NCBI GenBank assembly: GCA_019420325.1
Contig: JAHZHK010000007.1
Span: 27,201-47,248, forward strand
Length of the DNA stretch: 20,048 nt
Reading direction: 5' to 3'
Origin: Coriobacteriaceae bacterium
GTDB lineage: Bacteria; Actinomycetota; Coriobacteriia; Coriobacteriales; UMGS124
Positions within the stretch are counted from its first letter, which is position 1, and every line of letters starts with the position of its first letter. A program made the position numbers and the translations under genes. Positions 1-7,552 of this stretch are shown here, one piece after another. The notes beneath the pieces are model-generated. The model was not told where the DNA came from and searched no databases. It saw only the letters and a list, made by a program, of their open reading frames with translations.

Positions 1-579
1 CAGGCCTACGTGCCTCAAGGTTCCTCCCTGCAGCAGGGGCAAGTGCTCCAGTGCCCCTACGACCATGACCGTGCTCACACGGTGATGCGCGAGATGGTGG
101 ATGCTCTCGTGCTTGACCTTGTTGATAAACGCCTGGTGGCGGGTGGCATTTCACTTGTCGTGGGCTATGAGATACCTCGCGAGGCGCGTATGGCGGCCTC
201 CTCGGCCTTCCAAGGGGAGCACGGCCGCGCCTATTGGAAGGCCATCCCGCGTGCGGGAGGCTCCCGCAAGCTGGGCGGTTACACGTCCTCGGCCAAGAAG
301 CTCGCGGCCGCGTTCGAGGAGTTGTGGTCTGAGACGATTGATCCTGGTGTGCAGATTCGTCGCATGAGCGTGGCGGCAAGCCCGGTGATTGGCGAGGAGT
401 TTGCCACTGTCGACCTCTTCACCGACGTCGAGCAGGAAAAGAAGGAACACGACCTTCAGCGCGCCGTGCTTGCAGTGAAAGAGAAATTCGGCAAGAACGC
501 CTTGCTCAAGGGTATGAACTTTCGCCCGGGCGCCACTGGCAAGGAGCGAAACGGGCTTGTGGGAGGCCATCGTGGCTAA
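1..579 (+). CDS. Y-family (UmuC/UvrX-like) DNA polymerase, C-terminal part
   Basis: The reading frame is open from base 1, so the start lies upstream; 192 residues are visible, ending at a TAA at 577-579. Translesion polymerases of this family copy damaged DNA. The fragment is the part after the catalytic palm: a segment around 'SSLQQGQVLQCPYDHDRAHTV', then a helix rich in MVDALVLDLV, then the little-finger strands ('GISLVVGYE'). The extreme C-terminus (KNALLKGMNF, GATGKERN, GGHRG) matches the tail of Gram-positive UvrX/YqjW-type polymerases. The palm-domain carboxylates are outside the window, so activity cannot be judged. The following YolD-like gene overlaps it by 8 bp, the usual polymerase-YolD pairing seen in Bacillus, which supports the call. 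Family assignment is firm; the subtype is inferred. Confidence 0.88.
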   Translation, partial: QAYVPQGSSLQQGQVLQCPYDHDRAHTVMREMVDALVLDLVDKRLVAGGISLVVGYEIPREARMAASSAFQGEHGRAYWKAIPRAGGSRKLGGYTSSAKKLAAAFEELWSETIDPGVQIRRMSVAASPVIGEEFATVDLFTDVEQEKKEHDLQRAVLAVKEKFGKNALLKGMNFRPGATGKERNGLVGGHRG

Positions 580-976
580 TGGGGAATCGCAAGGCAGGCA
601 GGGCCAGGCGTACGTCGCGCGCGATGGGCGCGTGCTGCGTTTGGGCAAGGCCCATGTCGACCGTGCTCGTCAGTTCATGCCGTTTGCGGCGCTTACCGGG
701 TACTTCGACCTCATTCAGGCGCGTCAGCGCATCCCTCAGCCCTTCCACGAGCTTACTGAGGACGAGGCCGAGACCCTGTCGCGCAAGATGGCCTGGGTCA
801 AAAAAGGTACGATGGTCGAGATCTGCTATTACGACCGCGACGCCTATGTGCGGCGCAAGGGCATGGTGAGTCGTATCGACGAGGTGGAGCGTGTGATTTG
901 GGTCGTGAAGGAGCGCGTCCCATTCGATATGATTCTCGACATACAAGTCGAGGGGATGCCCTCGACGCAGGAGTAA
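572..976 (+). CDS. YolD-like protein, partner of the Y-family polymerase
   Basis: A 134-aa soluble protein. The chosen start is GTG at 572 because a GGGAGG Shine-Dalgarno lies 5 nt upstream; an in-frame TTG at 557 has nothing comparable. The gene begins inside the last codons of the polymerase (8-bp overlap), so translation is probably coupled. The middle carries the YolD signature: 'RARQFMPFAALTGYFDLI', a short helix with 'LTEDEAETLSRKM', then strands with 'GTMVEICYYDRDAYV', 'GMVSRIDEVERVIWV' and 'VPFDMILDIQ'. YolD proteins are encoded next to UvrX/YqjW polymerases and are thought to act with them, but their biochemical role is not settled. The first ~25 residues look disordered and are less conserved. 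Confidence 0.82.
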   Translation: MANGESQGRQGQAYVARDGRVLRLGKAHVDRARQFMPFAALTGYFDLIQARQRIPQPFHELTEDEAETLSRKMAWVKKGTMVEICYYDRDAYVRRKGMVSRIDEVERVIWVVKERVPFDMILDIQVEGMPSTQE

Positions 977-1021
977 GTCTGCGGCTGGCCATACGGTTGC
1001 CGCAGCAGGGGAGGATGACGC

Positions 1022-1240
1022 ATGGTGACCATTTATAAGGACGGCATCAAGTTCGACAAGAACTTCTGGCCCTTTGTCGAGGAGGAAGAGTGCGCGGGTT
1101 GTCGCTTCCTCGATTACGTGGGTGAGGCAGACGGTCAGGACGTTGACCGCCATATCTGCAAGATGCCTCCCGAGTTTGAGGACAAGTTCCTGTTCAACGA
1201 CCTGCCCGACGAAGAAGTCCCGCCCTGTTTCAAGGAGTAG
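1022..1240 (+). CDS. small acidic four-cysteine protein, function unknown
   Basis: A 72-aa protein starting at ATG 1022 behind a GGGGAGG Shine-Dalgarno. I do not recognise the family. It is acidic, with an EEEE run at residues 20-23. It has four cysteines, at residues 24, 27, 46 and 69 (a CxxC pair followed by two single cysteines), plus His44 two residues before Cys46. That pattern would suit a zinc site or small Fe-S site, but this is inference. There is no signal peptide or membrane segment. It lies 45 bp after the YolD-like gene and 2 bp before the methyltransferase gene, whose Shine-Dalgarno sits in its last codons, so it is probably co-transcribed and translationally coupled with the latter. 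Confidence 0.7.
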   Translation: MVTIYKDGIKFDKNFWPFVEEEECAGCRFLDYVGEADGQDVDRHICKMPPEFEDKFLFNDLPDEEVPPCFKE

Positions 1241-1242
1241 AG

Positions 1243-2160
1243 ATGCCCCTCCCCGTGTTTTTTGAGCCGCTTCTGTGTGAACAGTACGGCCCTGAGCTTG
1301 CCAAGCGCATCGTGGAAGGCTGCCGCGCACGCCGCACGACGCTGCGTGCCAACGCCCTCAAGGCAACGCCTGAAGACGTTGCGGCCTGCCTGGACGAGGC
1401 GGGCATCGCCTACGAGCGCGTCGCCTGGTATCCCGACGCCTTCGTGCTTGTCTCCGACACGCAGTTGCGTGACATCTGGGCGCTGCCTCTCTACGAGCAG
1501 GGGGCGCTCTACCTGCAGAGCCTTTCCTCCATGCTGCCGCCGCTTGCCTTGGGCCCCGAACCGGGTCTCGACGTGCTCGACATGTGTGCCGCACCCGGTG
1601 GCAAGACAACGCAGATGGCGGCGCTTTCAGGTGGGCGTGCCCACATCACCGCCTGCGAGATGCACATGCCTCGCGCCGAGAAGCTGCGCTTCAACCTGGA
1701 CCGCCAAGGTGCGGGATGCGTCAACGTCATGCAGGTTGACGCACGTCGGCTCGACGATTTCTTCCGGTTTGACCAGATTCTGCTCGATGCGCCCTGCTCG
1801 GGTTCGGGTACGCTCGATGTGGCCGACCCCAAGCTGGAACGCCGCTTCACCCAGCAGCTTGTGAGCAAGTCGCAGTCAAGCCAGAAGGCCCTGCTCAAGA
1901 AGGCGCTCGGCCTGCTCAAGCCTGGCGGTACCCTCGTCTACTCCACGTGCAGCGTGCTGGCCGGGGAAAACGAGGATGTCGTGCGTCAGGCCCTGTCTCA
2001 GGCAAGCAAGACGGGTTCGTACGAGCTGCGTCCCATCCGCGCTTTTGAAGGCGCGCCCGAGCTGCCGTTGTTGCCCACAAGCCTGGGGGGCGCCGTGTGC
2101 GTGTGCCCCACCGAGCTGTTCGAGGGTTTCTTCATGGCAAAGATCGTTCGTCTGGCATAG
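1243..2160 (+). CDS. RsmB/RsmF (NOP2/Sun) family RNA cytosine-C5 methyltransferase
   Basis: A 305-aa SAM-dependent enzyme that methylates C5 of a cytosine in rRNA or tRNA. Start ATG 1243 follows AAGGAG at 6-nt spacing. Residues 1-100 form the N1-type substrate-binding region (RTTLRANALK near residue 35). The Rossmann methyltransferase then shows motif I DMCAAPGGKT (113-122) for SAM binding, motif IV DAPCSGSG (182-189) with Cys185, and motif VI STCS (234-237) with Cys236. In this family the motif VI cysteine is the nucleophile and the motif IV cysteine helps product release, and both are present. There is no NusB-like domain (as in RsmB) and no C-terminal PUA-like extension (as in RsmF), so the exact target base cannot be named. 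Confidence 0.9.
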   Translation: MPLPVFFEPLLCEQYGPELAKRIVEGCRARRTTLRANALKATPEDVAACLDEAGIAYERVAWYPDAFVLVSDTQLRDIWALPLYEQGALYLQSLSSMLPPLALGPEPGLDVLDMCAAPGGKTTQMAALSGGRAHITACEMHMPRAEKLRFNLDRQGAGCVNVMQVDARRLDDFFRFDQILLDAPCSGSGTLDVADPKLERRFTQQLVSKSQSSQKALLKKALGLLKPGGTLVYSTCSVLAGENEDVVRQALSQASKTGSYELRPIRAFEGAPELPLLPTSLGGAVCVCPTELFEGFFMAKIVRLA

Positions 2161-2167
2161 GGGCCGA

Positions 2168-2238
2168 GCGTGTGGCGTGCGGTCTTGTTGGGGGGATTGC
2201 CGGTCAGAGACTCCGCACGCCACGCGCCTGCTCTTTTC
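2168..2238 (+). terminator. long-stem hairpin after the methyltransferase gene
   Basis: A 15-bp stem pairs 2168-2182 (GCGTGTGGCGTGCGG) with 2213-2227 (CCGCACGCCACGCGC), perfect except for one G-U pair. The 30-nt loop is unusually long. CTGCTCTTTT follows. It lies just after the stop codon and is likely an intrinsic terminator, although the T tract is modest. Confidence 0.6.
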
Positions 2239-2255
2239 GCGCATCTGTCGCGGTA

Positions 2256-2276
2256 ATCCCTCTAATTTAGTAGGAT
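2256..2276. promoter_or_regulatory. predicted Rrf2/IscR-type operator upstream of the Rrf2 gene
   Basis: An AT-rich imperfect palindrome in GC-rich surroundings. The left arm ATCCCTCTAA and right arm TTAGTAGGAT flank a single central T, and 8 of 10 positions are complementary. The inner CTAA-T-TTAG is perfect. The arms resemble the operator half-sites recalled for Gram-positive Rrf2/IscR/CymR regulators. The centre lies 74 bp upstream of the Rrf2 start codon, which suggests autoregulation. Confidence 0.5.
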
Positions 2277-2339
2277 GTGCGGGAAAATGTGCTTTCAAGC
2301 ACACGAACCAGTCGTACAGGGGAAGGCGGTGGACGACAT

Positions 2340-2786
2340 ATGGCAGCATTGATTTCTACCAAGGGGCGCTACGCGCTGCGTGCAATGGTCGATCTTGCGC
2401 AGAACAAGGACGCGGGGCTCGTGCCCCTTGCAGATATCGCACGCAGGCAGGGCATCTCTGAGAAATATCTGGAGAGCATCGTCTCGGCGCTCTCCAAGGC
2501 AGGCTTCATCTCCGGCCAGCGCGGCAAAGGCGGCGGCTACAAGCTTACGCGTGAGCCTGCCGACTACTCCCTGGGCGAGATTGTCCGTCTTGTGGAGGGG
2601 CGCATCCAGCCCGTGACGTGTCTGGAAGAATGCAACAGCCGCTGTATGCAGCGCGACTCGTGCAAGACGCTCACCATGTGGGAGGAGCTCGACCACCTAA
2701 TTAACTCCTTCTTGGACGACAAGACGCTCGAGGACCTTGTCGATGGTGGCGGCCCCCTCATGAGCGACTGGCCGAGCTACCTGTAG
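2340..2786 (+). CDS. Rrf2-family transcriptional regulator with an IscR-like cysteine cluster
   Basis: A 148-aa DNA-binding protein. ATG 2340 is chosen because MAALISTKGRYALRAM is the canonical Rrf2 N-terminus; the 21 codons of open frame upstream are not family-like and overlap the control region. The winged helix covers roughly residues 1-70, with a recognition helix near 'ISEKYLESIVSALSKAGFI' and a wing 'GQRGKGGGYKL'. Four cysteines, Cys94, Cys98, Cys102 and Cys108, lie where IscR holds its [2Fe-2S] ligands, so it probably senses Fe-S status or redox (inference). Cysteine desulfurase or scaffold genes, the usual neighbours of IscR-type genes, are absent here. The palindrome at 2256-2276 is a likely autoregulatory site. 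CymR- or NsrR-like roles remain possible. Confidence 0.88.
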   Translation: MAALISTKGRYALRAMVDLAQNKDAGLVPLADIARRQGISEKYLESIVSALSKAGFISGQRGKGGGYKLTREPADYSLGEIVRLVEGRIQPVTCLEECNSRCMQRDSCKTLTMWEELDHLINSFLDDKTLEDLVDGGGPLMSDWPSYL

Positions 2787-2904
2787 GTCTTGCCATTGGG
2801 TTTTGCCCCGACTATATGGCCTCTTGGGGTAGAACCTGCCCCCCGCAAGCCGCCGCGTTGCGGTATAGTGAGTGCCCACTTAGCAGTCGACTTGGGGGAG
2901 GCCT

Positions 2905-4836
2905 ATGAGTCAGTCACCGTTTGACCCAAACAGCATTTTTGGCGCCATGTTCGGAATTCCTATGGGGGGCAACGGCCAGGCCGGTCAGTCTGGCCCGGAT
3001 GGCCAGGAAGGTCAGGGCGCGCCCAATCAGGGCATGCCTGACTTCGGCCCGCACAAGAGCTTTAAGGAAGAGCTCAACGATACGCTCCAGGCCATCGCCT
3101 CGTGGAGCAAGCGTGCCCTCATCATTCTCGCCATTGTCGCGCTCGTTGCGCTTGCGGGCTGCTACTGGTGGTTCCACCCCTCTATCAACATCCATCGCGA
3201 GGAAGTCTGGTTCTGGATCATCCTTGTGGCAATCGTTGCCATCGTCGCCCTGCTTGTGGCCGCCATAAAGCACAAGGACCGCGCCAAGCTCTTCCATCGC
3301 CTGACGGCGATTCCCGCTGCAATCATTGCCATCTTCTTTATCGGCATCGTCGCCGGCTGGTCCATCATCCCGGGCAACGCCGCTCGCTATGCCAGTGTGC
3401 TTGACGTGCAGGACGGCAACTTCGCCGAGGACATCGCCGAAGCCGATTACTCCTCCATTCCCGTCATCGACAAGGATTCCGCCGTGCTGCTGGGCAACCG
3501 TGCCATGGGCTCCATCCCTGAGTACGTGAGCCAGTTCGAGATTTCCAACATCTACAGCCAGATCAACTACCAGGGCCACCCCGTGCGCGTGAGCCCGCTG
3601 GTGTACGCCGACCTCTTCAAGTGGTTTATCAATCGCTCGCAGGGTATTCCCGCTTACGTGCTGGTGGATATGACCACCCAGGAGGCTCAGGTCGTCAAGC
3701 TCGAGCAGCCCATTCTCTATAGCGAGAGCGAGCCGCTTGCCCGCAACATCGACCGCTACGTGCAGCTCAAGTACCCTACCTACATGTTTGACGAGAAGTC
3801 CTTCGAGCTCGATGAGGACGGCACCCCTTGGTGGGTCTTCCCCGTGCAGAAGAAGACCGTGGGTCTCTTTGAAGGAACGACCATCTCGCACGTCGTTCTT
3901 GTCAACGCCTGCACTGGCGAGACCGAGGACTATGAGCTTGCCGACTGCCCCCAGTGGGTCGACCGCGCTTATCCCAGCGACCTGATCGTTGAGCAGTTTA
4001 ACTGGCGCGGCCTGTATTCGGGCGGCTGGCTCAACTCTGTGCTCGGCCAGGTGGGCGTTGTGAGGACCACTCCCGGCACCGACGGCAACCTCGGCTACAA
4101 CTACATCGCCCAGAACGACGACGTCTACCTGTACTCCGGCGTGAGTTCCGTCACGGCTGACAACTCCATCGTCGGCTTCATTCTCGCCAACCAGCGCACG
4201 GGCGAGGCCACGTACTTCTCCATGGCCGGCGCCACCGAGCAGAGCGCCATGCAGTCGGCCGAGGGCCAGGTCCAGAACCTGCGCTACACCGCCACGTTCC
4301 CGCTGCTGCTCAACATCGAGGGCCAGCCTACCTACTTCATGGCGCTCAAGGACGGTGCGGGCCTTGTCAAGAAGTTCGCGATGGTCAATATCGAGAGCTA
4401 CCAGTACGTGGCCGTGGGCGACACCGTCGCCGCCTGTCAACAGGAATATGTGAAGATGCTTGCCTCCAACGGCGTCCTCACGGCTGACCAGGCCCAGTCT
4501 GCCGCGGCTGTCGCCACCCCCGGCGAGCCTGCCCAGGGCACCATCGCCACCATGGCGCAGGCTGTCATCGACGGCAACTCGCACTTCTACGTGACGCTCA
4601 AGGGCGACGAGGCCGTGTACGACTTCGCACTGCCGGGCCTGCTCTCCATCGTGACGTACAGTGTGGGCGACGACATCGAGTTCACCTACACGCAGGAAGA
4701 GGGTGCTACGGTGCGCACCGTCGCCACGCTTGGCTCCGAGACGGTCGAGGATGACTCCGCCGCCCAGGATGGCGAGGCCGCCCAGGTCGATGACGCGCAG
4801 TCTACTGAGGAGGGCTTCGATGCCGCTCAAGCCTAA
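2905..4836 (+). CDS. large membrane-anchored protein with extracytoplasmic domain, function unknown
   Basis: A 643-aa protein starting at ATG 2905 three bases after GGGGAGG. It opens with a Gly/Gln/Pro-rich cytoplasmic tail (about residues 1-50), then three hydrophobic segments at about 70-89, 100-121 and 134-155. The remaining ~480 residues have no membrane spans and probably lie outside the cell. They are rich in Tyr/Trp and beta-prone, with repeated patterns such as 'YVLVDMTTQEAQVV', 'HVVLVNACTGETEDY' and 'VGFILANQRTGEATYF', each an aliphatic strand followed by a T-x-E turn, suggesting a repeated fold. The last ~30 residues are acidic and low-complexity. I recall similar uncharacterised proteins in Firmicutes but cannot name a function. 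A possible -10 (TATAGT, 2864-2869) lies upstream without a clear -35. Confidence 0.75.
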   Translation: MSQSPFDPNSIFGAMFGIPMGGNGQAGQSGPDGQEGQGAPNQGMPDFGPHKSFKEELNDTLQAIASWSKRALIILAIVALVALAGCYWWFHPSINIHREEVWFWIILVAIVAIVALLVAAIKHKDRAKLFHRLTAIPAAIIAIFFIGIVAGWSIIPGNAARYASVLDVQDGNFAEDIAEADYSSIPVIDKDSAVLLGNRAMGSIPEYVSQFEISNIYSQINYQGHPVRVSPLVYADLFKWFINRSQGIPAYVLVDMTTQEAQVVKLEQPILYSESEPLARNIDRYVQLKYPTYMFDEKSFELDEDGTPWWVFPVQKKTVGLFEGTTISHVVLVNACTGETEDYELADCPQWVDRAYPSDLIVEQFNWRGLYSGGWLNSVLGQVGVVRTTPGTDGNLGYNYIAQNDDVYLYSGVSSVTADNSIVGFILANQRTGEATYFSMAGATEQSAMQSAEGQVQNLRYTATFPLLLNIEGQPTYFMALKDGAGLVKKFAMVNIESYQYVAVGDTVAACQQEYVKMLASNGVLTADQAQSAAAVATPGEPAQGTIATMAQAVIDGNSHFYVTLKGDEAVYDFALPGLLSIVTYSVGDDIEFTYTQEEGATVRTVATLGSETVEDDSAAQDGEAAQVDDAQSTEEGFDAAQA

Positions 4837-5506
4837 GGAATCGCTGCCCGCGCTCACCGTTGCAATCCAAGCGGGCGGCGAGTCCCGCCGCATGGGCCGC
4901 TCCAAGGCGACGATTCCGTTTGGCGGCAGGCCGCTTCTGTGCAGGCTTGTCGAGCGTGTGGACGATGTGGCCGATGAGATTCTCATCACCACCAACGGCA
5001 AGGATGACTTGAGCTTCCTTGAGGAGATGCCGCAGGCTCCCAAGATCCACGTGGTATGCGACCTGCTCGACGTGCGCGGGTCCATGACGGGGCTCTACAC
5101 CGCGCTTGCCTCGGCCGAGAACGACTTCGTTGCCGTGTGCGCCTGCGACATGATGGACGTGAGCGGCCCGCTTTTCGCCGCCGAGCTAGCCCGGGCGGTG
5201 GAAGGCGACTTCGACGTCGTGGTGCCTGAGGACTCGAAGGGCTTCGAGCCTTTCCATGCTGTGTACCGTCGCCTGTCTTGCTTGGAAAGCGCTCGCCGCA
5301 ACATTAAGGCCGCACAGGAGTCTCCTGCCTCGCGCAAGGGCGGCGCTTCCATGAAGTCGGTCGTGCTCGACCCCGAACTTCGTCTGTGTCGCTTCTCTAT
5401 GGACGAGGTGCGCGCAGTTGCTAACGCAGGGTGCTTTGCCAACTGCAACACTCCCGAGGAGCTTGCCCGCGCTGAAGAGAGGATTTTCGGCGGCGAGGCC
5501 AAGTAG
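4820..5506 (+). CDS. mobA: MobA-like molybdenum cofactor guanylyltransferase
   Basis: A 228-aa nucleotidyltransferase predicted to attach GMP to molybdopterin, forming the guanine dinucleotide cofactor of DMSO-reductase-type enzymes. ATG 4820 lies inside the end of the membrane-protein gene (17-bp overlap) behind GGAGG, so translation is coupled. The N-terminal nucleotide-binding signature is present as AGGESRRMGRSKA (residues 18-30), matching the LAGGxSxRMGxDK pattern with Ser replacing the usual Asp before Lys29. The second signature CACDMMDVSG (107-116) supplies the metal-binding Asp110. 'EPFHAVYRR' and 'ANCNTPEELARAE' near the C-terminus are also typical of MobA. MocA or another NTP transferase is less likely but possible, since no other cofactor gene is nearby. 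Terminator 5533-5577 ends the unit. Confidence 0.82.
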   Translation: MPLKPKESLPALTVAIQAGGESRRMGRSKATIPFGGRPLLCRLVERVDDVADEILITTNGKDDLSFLEEMPQAPKIHVVCDLLDVRGSMTGLYTALASAENDFVAVCACDMMDVSGPLFAAELARAVEGDFDVVVPEDSKGFEPFHAVYRRLSCLESARRNIKAAQESPASRKGGASMKSVVLDPELRLCRFSMDEVRAVANAGCFANCNTPEELARAEERIFGGEAK

Positions 5507-5532
5507 CCCGCGCTCCATATGCCAGAGCCACC

Positions 5533-5577
5533 AAGACCCGGCTGGTGCAGTTTAGCTGCGCCTGCCGGGTCTTTTTT
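5533..5577 (+). terminator. intrinsic terminator after mobA
   Basis: The arms AAGACCCGGC (5533-5542) and GCCGGGTCTT (5564-5573) are perfectly complementary over 10 bp. A small inner hairpin (GCAG/CTGC) sits in the loop, and a run of T follows (5572-5577). Confidence 0.9.
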
Positions 5578-5759
5578 GGTATACGGGGAGGGTGGACGCT
5601 CATGTGCGGGTGGCGAAAGTCCGCGATTCTCGCCCATCAACGTTACCGCCTGGTGAACATTCGCGGCAGGGCCGGTTCCTGCTCGTCTCCGTGCGATAAG
5701 TCCACTAAAATGCTGCCCATACCTGCCCGTCTGACTTTTTCGACAATCGAGGAAAGCTC

Positions 5760-6068
5760 ATGACACTAAGCCAGAAAGACGTGCGCGGCATAGCCGACTA
5801 TGCGCGCATCGCCTTGACCGACGAGGAACTCGTCGAGATGACCAACTATATGAACGACGCCGTGGCCAACGTGCTCGATACCATCAGGTCGTATGACTTG
5901 GAGGGCGTCGAGCCGGTGTTCCATCCCATCGGCGATTTGTCCAACGTGATGCGCGATGACGTGCCGGCTCAGGGCCTGCCGCTCGAGGTTGCACTTGAGA
6001 ACGCCGGGCAGACCGAGGGCCGCTTCTTCCGCGTTCCCTCGATTCTTGGAGACGGGGGTGCTGCGTAA
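5760..6068 (+). CDS. gatC: Asp-tRNA(Asn)/Glu-tRNA(Gln) amidotransferase subunit C
   Basis: A 102-aa protein of usual GatC length. ATG 5760 follows GAGGA at 7 nt. GatC wraps around the GatA-GatB interface and stabilises the complex. Typical features are the N-terminal helix 'DVRGIADYARIALTDEELVEM', the middle 'VEPVFHP' segment, 'MRDDVP' and the C-terminal 'EGRFFRVPSIL', which inserts between the partner subunits. Its TAA overlaps the ATG of gatA by one base (TAATG). A weak -10-like TAAAAT (5706-5711) lies in the 180-bp gap after the previous terminator; I see no good -35. Confidence 0.95.
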   Translation: MTLSQKDVRGIADYARIALTDEELVEMTNYMNDAVANVLDTIRSYDLEGVEPVFHPIGDLSNVMRDDVPAQGLPLEVALENAGQTEGRFFRVPSILGDGGAA

Positions 6069-7552
6069 TGGCTTTCGACATCGATACCCTGAGCGCCGTG
6101 CAAATCGCTGCCGGCGTGGCTGCGGGCGACTTCAGCGCCCGCGAGGTCGCAGAGGCCTCCCTTGCAAACGTGGCCTCTCGCGAGGGCGACGTGCACGCCT
6201 TCCTCGAGGTCTCCAGCGAGCTTGCCCTCCATGCGGCCGACGCCATCGACGCCAAGCGCGCCGCGGGCGAACAGCTGCCCCCCATGGCGGGCGTTCCCTG
6301 CGCCTTCAAGGACAACATGCATCTCGTGGGCACGCACTGCACCTGCGCCTCGCGCATGTTGGAGAACTACCAGTCCACGTTTACGGCCACGGCCGTGCAG
6401 CGCATGCTCGACGCCGGCTGCATCCCCGTGGGCAAGACCAACATGGACGAGTTTGCCTTTGGCTCCTCCACCGAGTCGAGCGCCTTTGGTCCTACCTGCA
6501 ACCCGCGCGATCTGGGCTGCGTGCCCGGCGGCTCCTCGGGCGGCTCGGCTGCTGCCGTCGCTGCCGGCATGACGACCGTCACCCTGGGCTCGGACACGGG
6601 CGGCTCCATTCGTCAGCCTGCCGCCTTCTGTGGCGTCGTGGGCATGAAGCCCACCTACGGCATGGTGAGCCGTTACGGTGTCGTGGCCTTCGGCTCCTCG
6701 CTTGACCAGGTGGGTCCCTTCGGTCGCACCGTCGAGGACGTGGCCCTTTCCATGAACGCCCTGGCCGGTCGCGACCTGCGCGACTGCACCTCGCAGCCCT
6801 GGAACACCGACTTCCTCGCGCACCTGCACGATGGCGTTGCCGGCAAGCGCATCGGCGTCATTCCTTCGCTCACGCACGCTGAGGGTGTCTCGGCCGAGGT
6901 GAGCGAGGCAATCGAATCCGCCGCTGCGAACCTTGCCAGTGCCGGTGCCGAGCTCGTCGAGGTCGAGCTGCCCAACGCCGCCGCTGCCATCAGCGCCTAT
7001 TACGTGCTTGCGCCCTGCGAGGCTTTCTCCAACCTTGCGCGTTTCGACGGCGTGCGCTACGGACACCAGTGCGCAGATCCGCGCGACCTTGCCGACATGA
7101 GCTCCCGCTCGCGTGCCGAGGGCTTCGGCCCGGAGGTCAAGCGCCGCATCATGCTCGGTGCCTACCTGCTCTCCTCGGGTGTGTACGACAAGTACTATTA
7201 CCCCGCCCAGCAGGTGCGCGCCCTTATCACGCAGGACTACAAGAACGCTTTCCAGAAGGTCGACGCCGTGCTCATGCCCTCGGCGCCCTTCACGGCCTTC
7301 AAGTTCGGCGAGCTGTCCAACCCCACGCAGATGTATATGGCCGACATGTTCACCGTGCCGCTCAACATCGCCGGTAACTGCGGCGTGAACGTGCCTGTGG
7401 GCCTTGGCCGCGAGACAGGCCGTCCCGTGGGCGCCCAGCTCATCGGTCCTGCCTTCGCCGACGATCAGCTCCTGCGCATCGCGGCAACGCTTCAGGGCTT
7501 TTATCCGGAGTTGCCCGTGTCGAAGGACTTCGCGAAGGGGGAACAGCGCTAA
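6068..7552 (+). CDS. gatA: Asp-tRNA(Asn)/Glu-tRNA(Gln) amidotransferase subunit A
   Basis: A 494-aa amidase-signature enzyme that hydrolyses glutamine to supply ammonia for converting misacylated Glu-tRNA(Gln) or Asp-tRNA(Asn) in the cytosol. The Ser-cisSer-Lys catalytic triad is intact: Lys81 in CAFKDNM, Ser156 in the glycine-rich loop GGSSGGSAAAVAAGM, and Ser180 in GSDTGGSIRQPA. These are shifted by a constant two residues from the Staphylococcus aureus GatA numbering as I recall it. 'YYYPAQQVR' and the C-terminal 'GRPVGAQLIGP' are also family hallmarks. It is joined to gatC and gatB by TAATG junctions on both sides, giving tight co-translation of the three subunits. Confidence 0.97.
   Translation: MAFDIDTLSAVQIAAGVAAGDFSAREVAEASLANVASREGDVHAFLEVSSELALHAADAIDAKRAAGEQLPPMAGVPCAFKDNMHLVGTHCTCASRMLENYQSTFTATAVQRMLDAGCIPVGKTNMDEFAFGSSTESSAFGPTCNPRDLGCVPGGSSGGSAAAVAAGMTTVTLGSDTGGSIRQPAAFCGVVGMKPTYGMVSRYGVVAFGSSLDQVGPFGRTVEDVALSMNALAGRDLRDCTSQPWNTDFLAHLHDGVAGKRIGVIPSLTHAEGVSAEVSEAIESAAANLASAGAELVEVELPNAAAAISAYYVLAPCEAFSNLARFDGVRYGHQCADPRDLADMSSRSRAEGFGPEVKRRIMLGAYLLSSGVYDKYYYPAQQVRALITQDYKNAFQKVDAVLMPSAPFTAFKFGELSNPTQMYMADMFTVPLNIAGNCGVNVPVGLGRETGRPVGAQLIGPAFADDQLLRIAATLQGFYPELPVSKDFAKGEQR

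Noticed and set aside
2914..5085. 723-codon minus-strand open frame opposite the membrane protein and mobA
   Set aside because: Same type of antisense shadow; no motif and biased composition.
5602..5763. 53-codon + ORF before gatC whose TGA overlaps the gatC ATG
   Set aside because: Shine-Dalgarno spacing is acceptable but the product is a basic, Cys/Arg-rich random-looking peptide, and the candidate gatC -10 lies within it. Probably chance.
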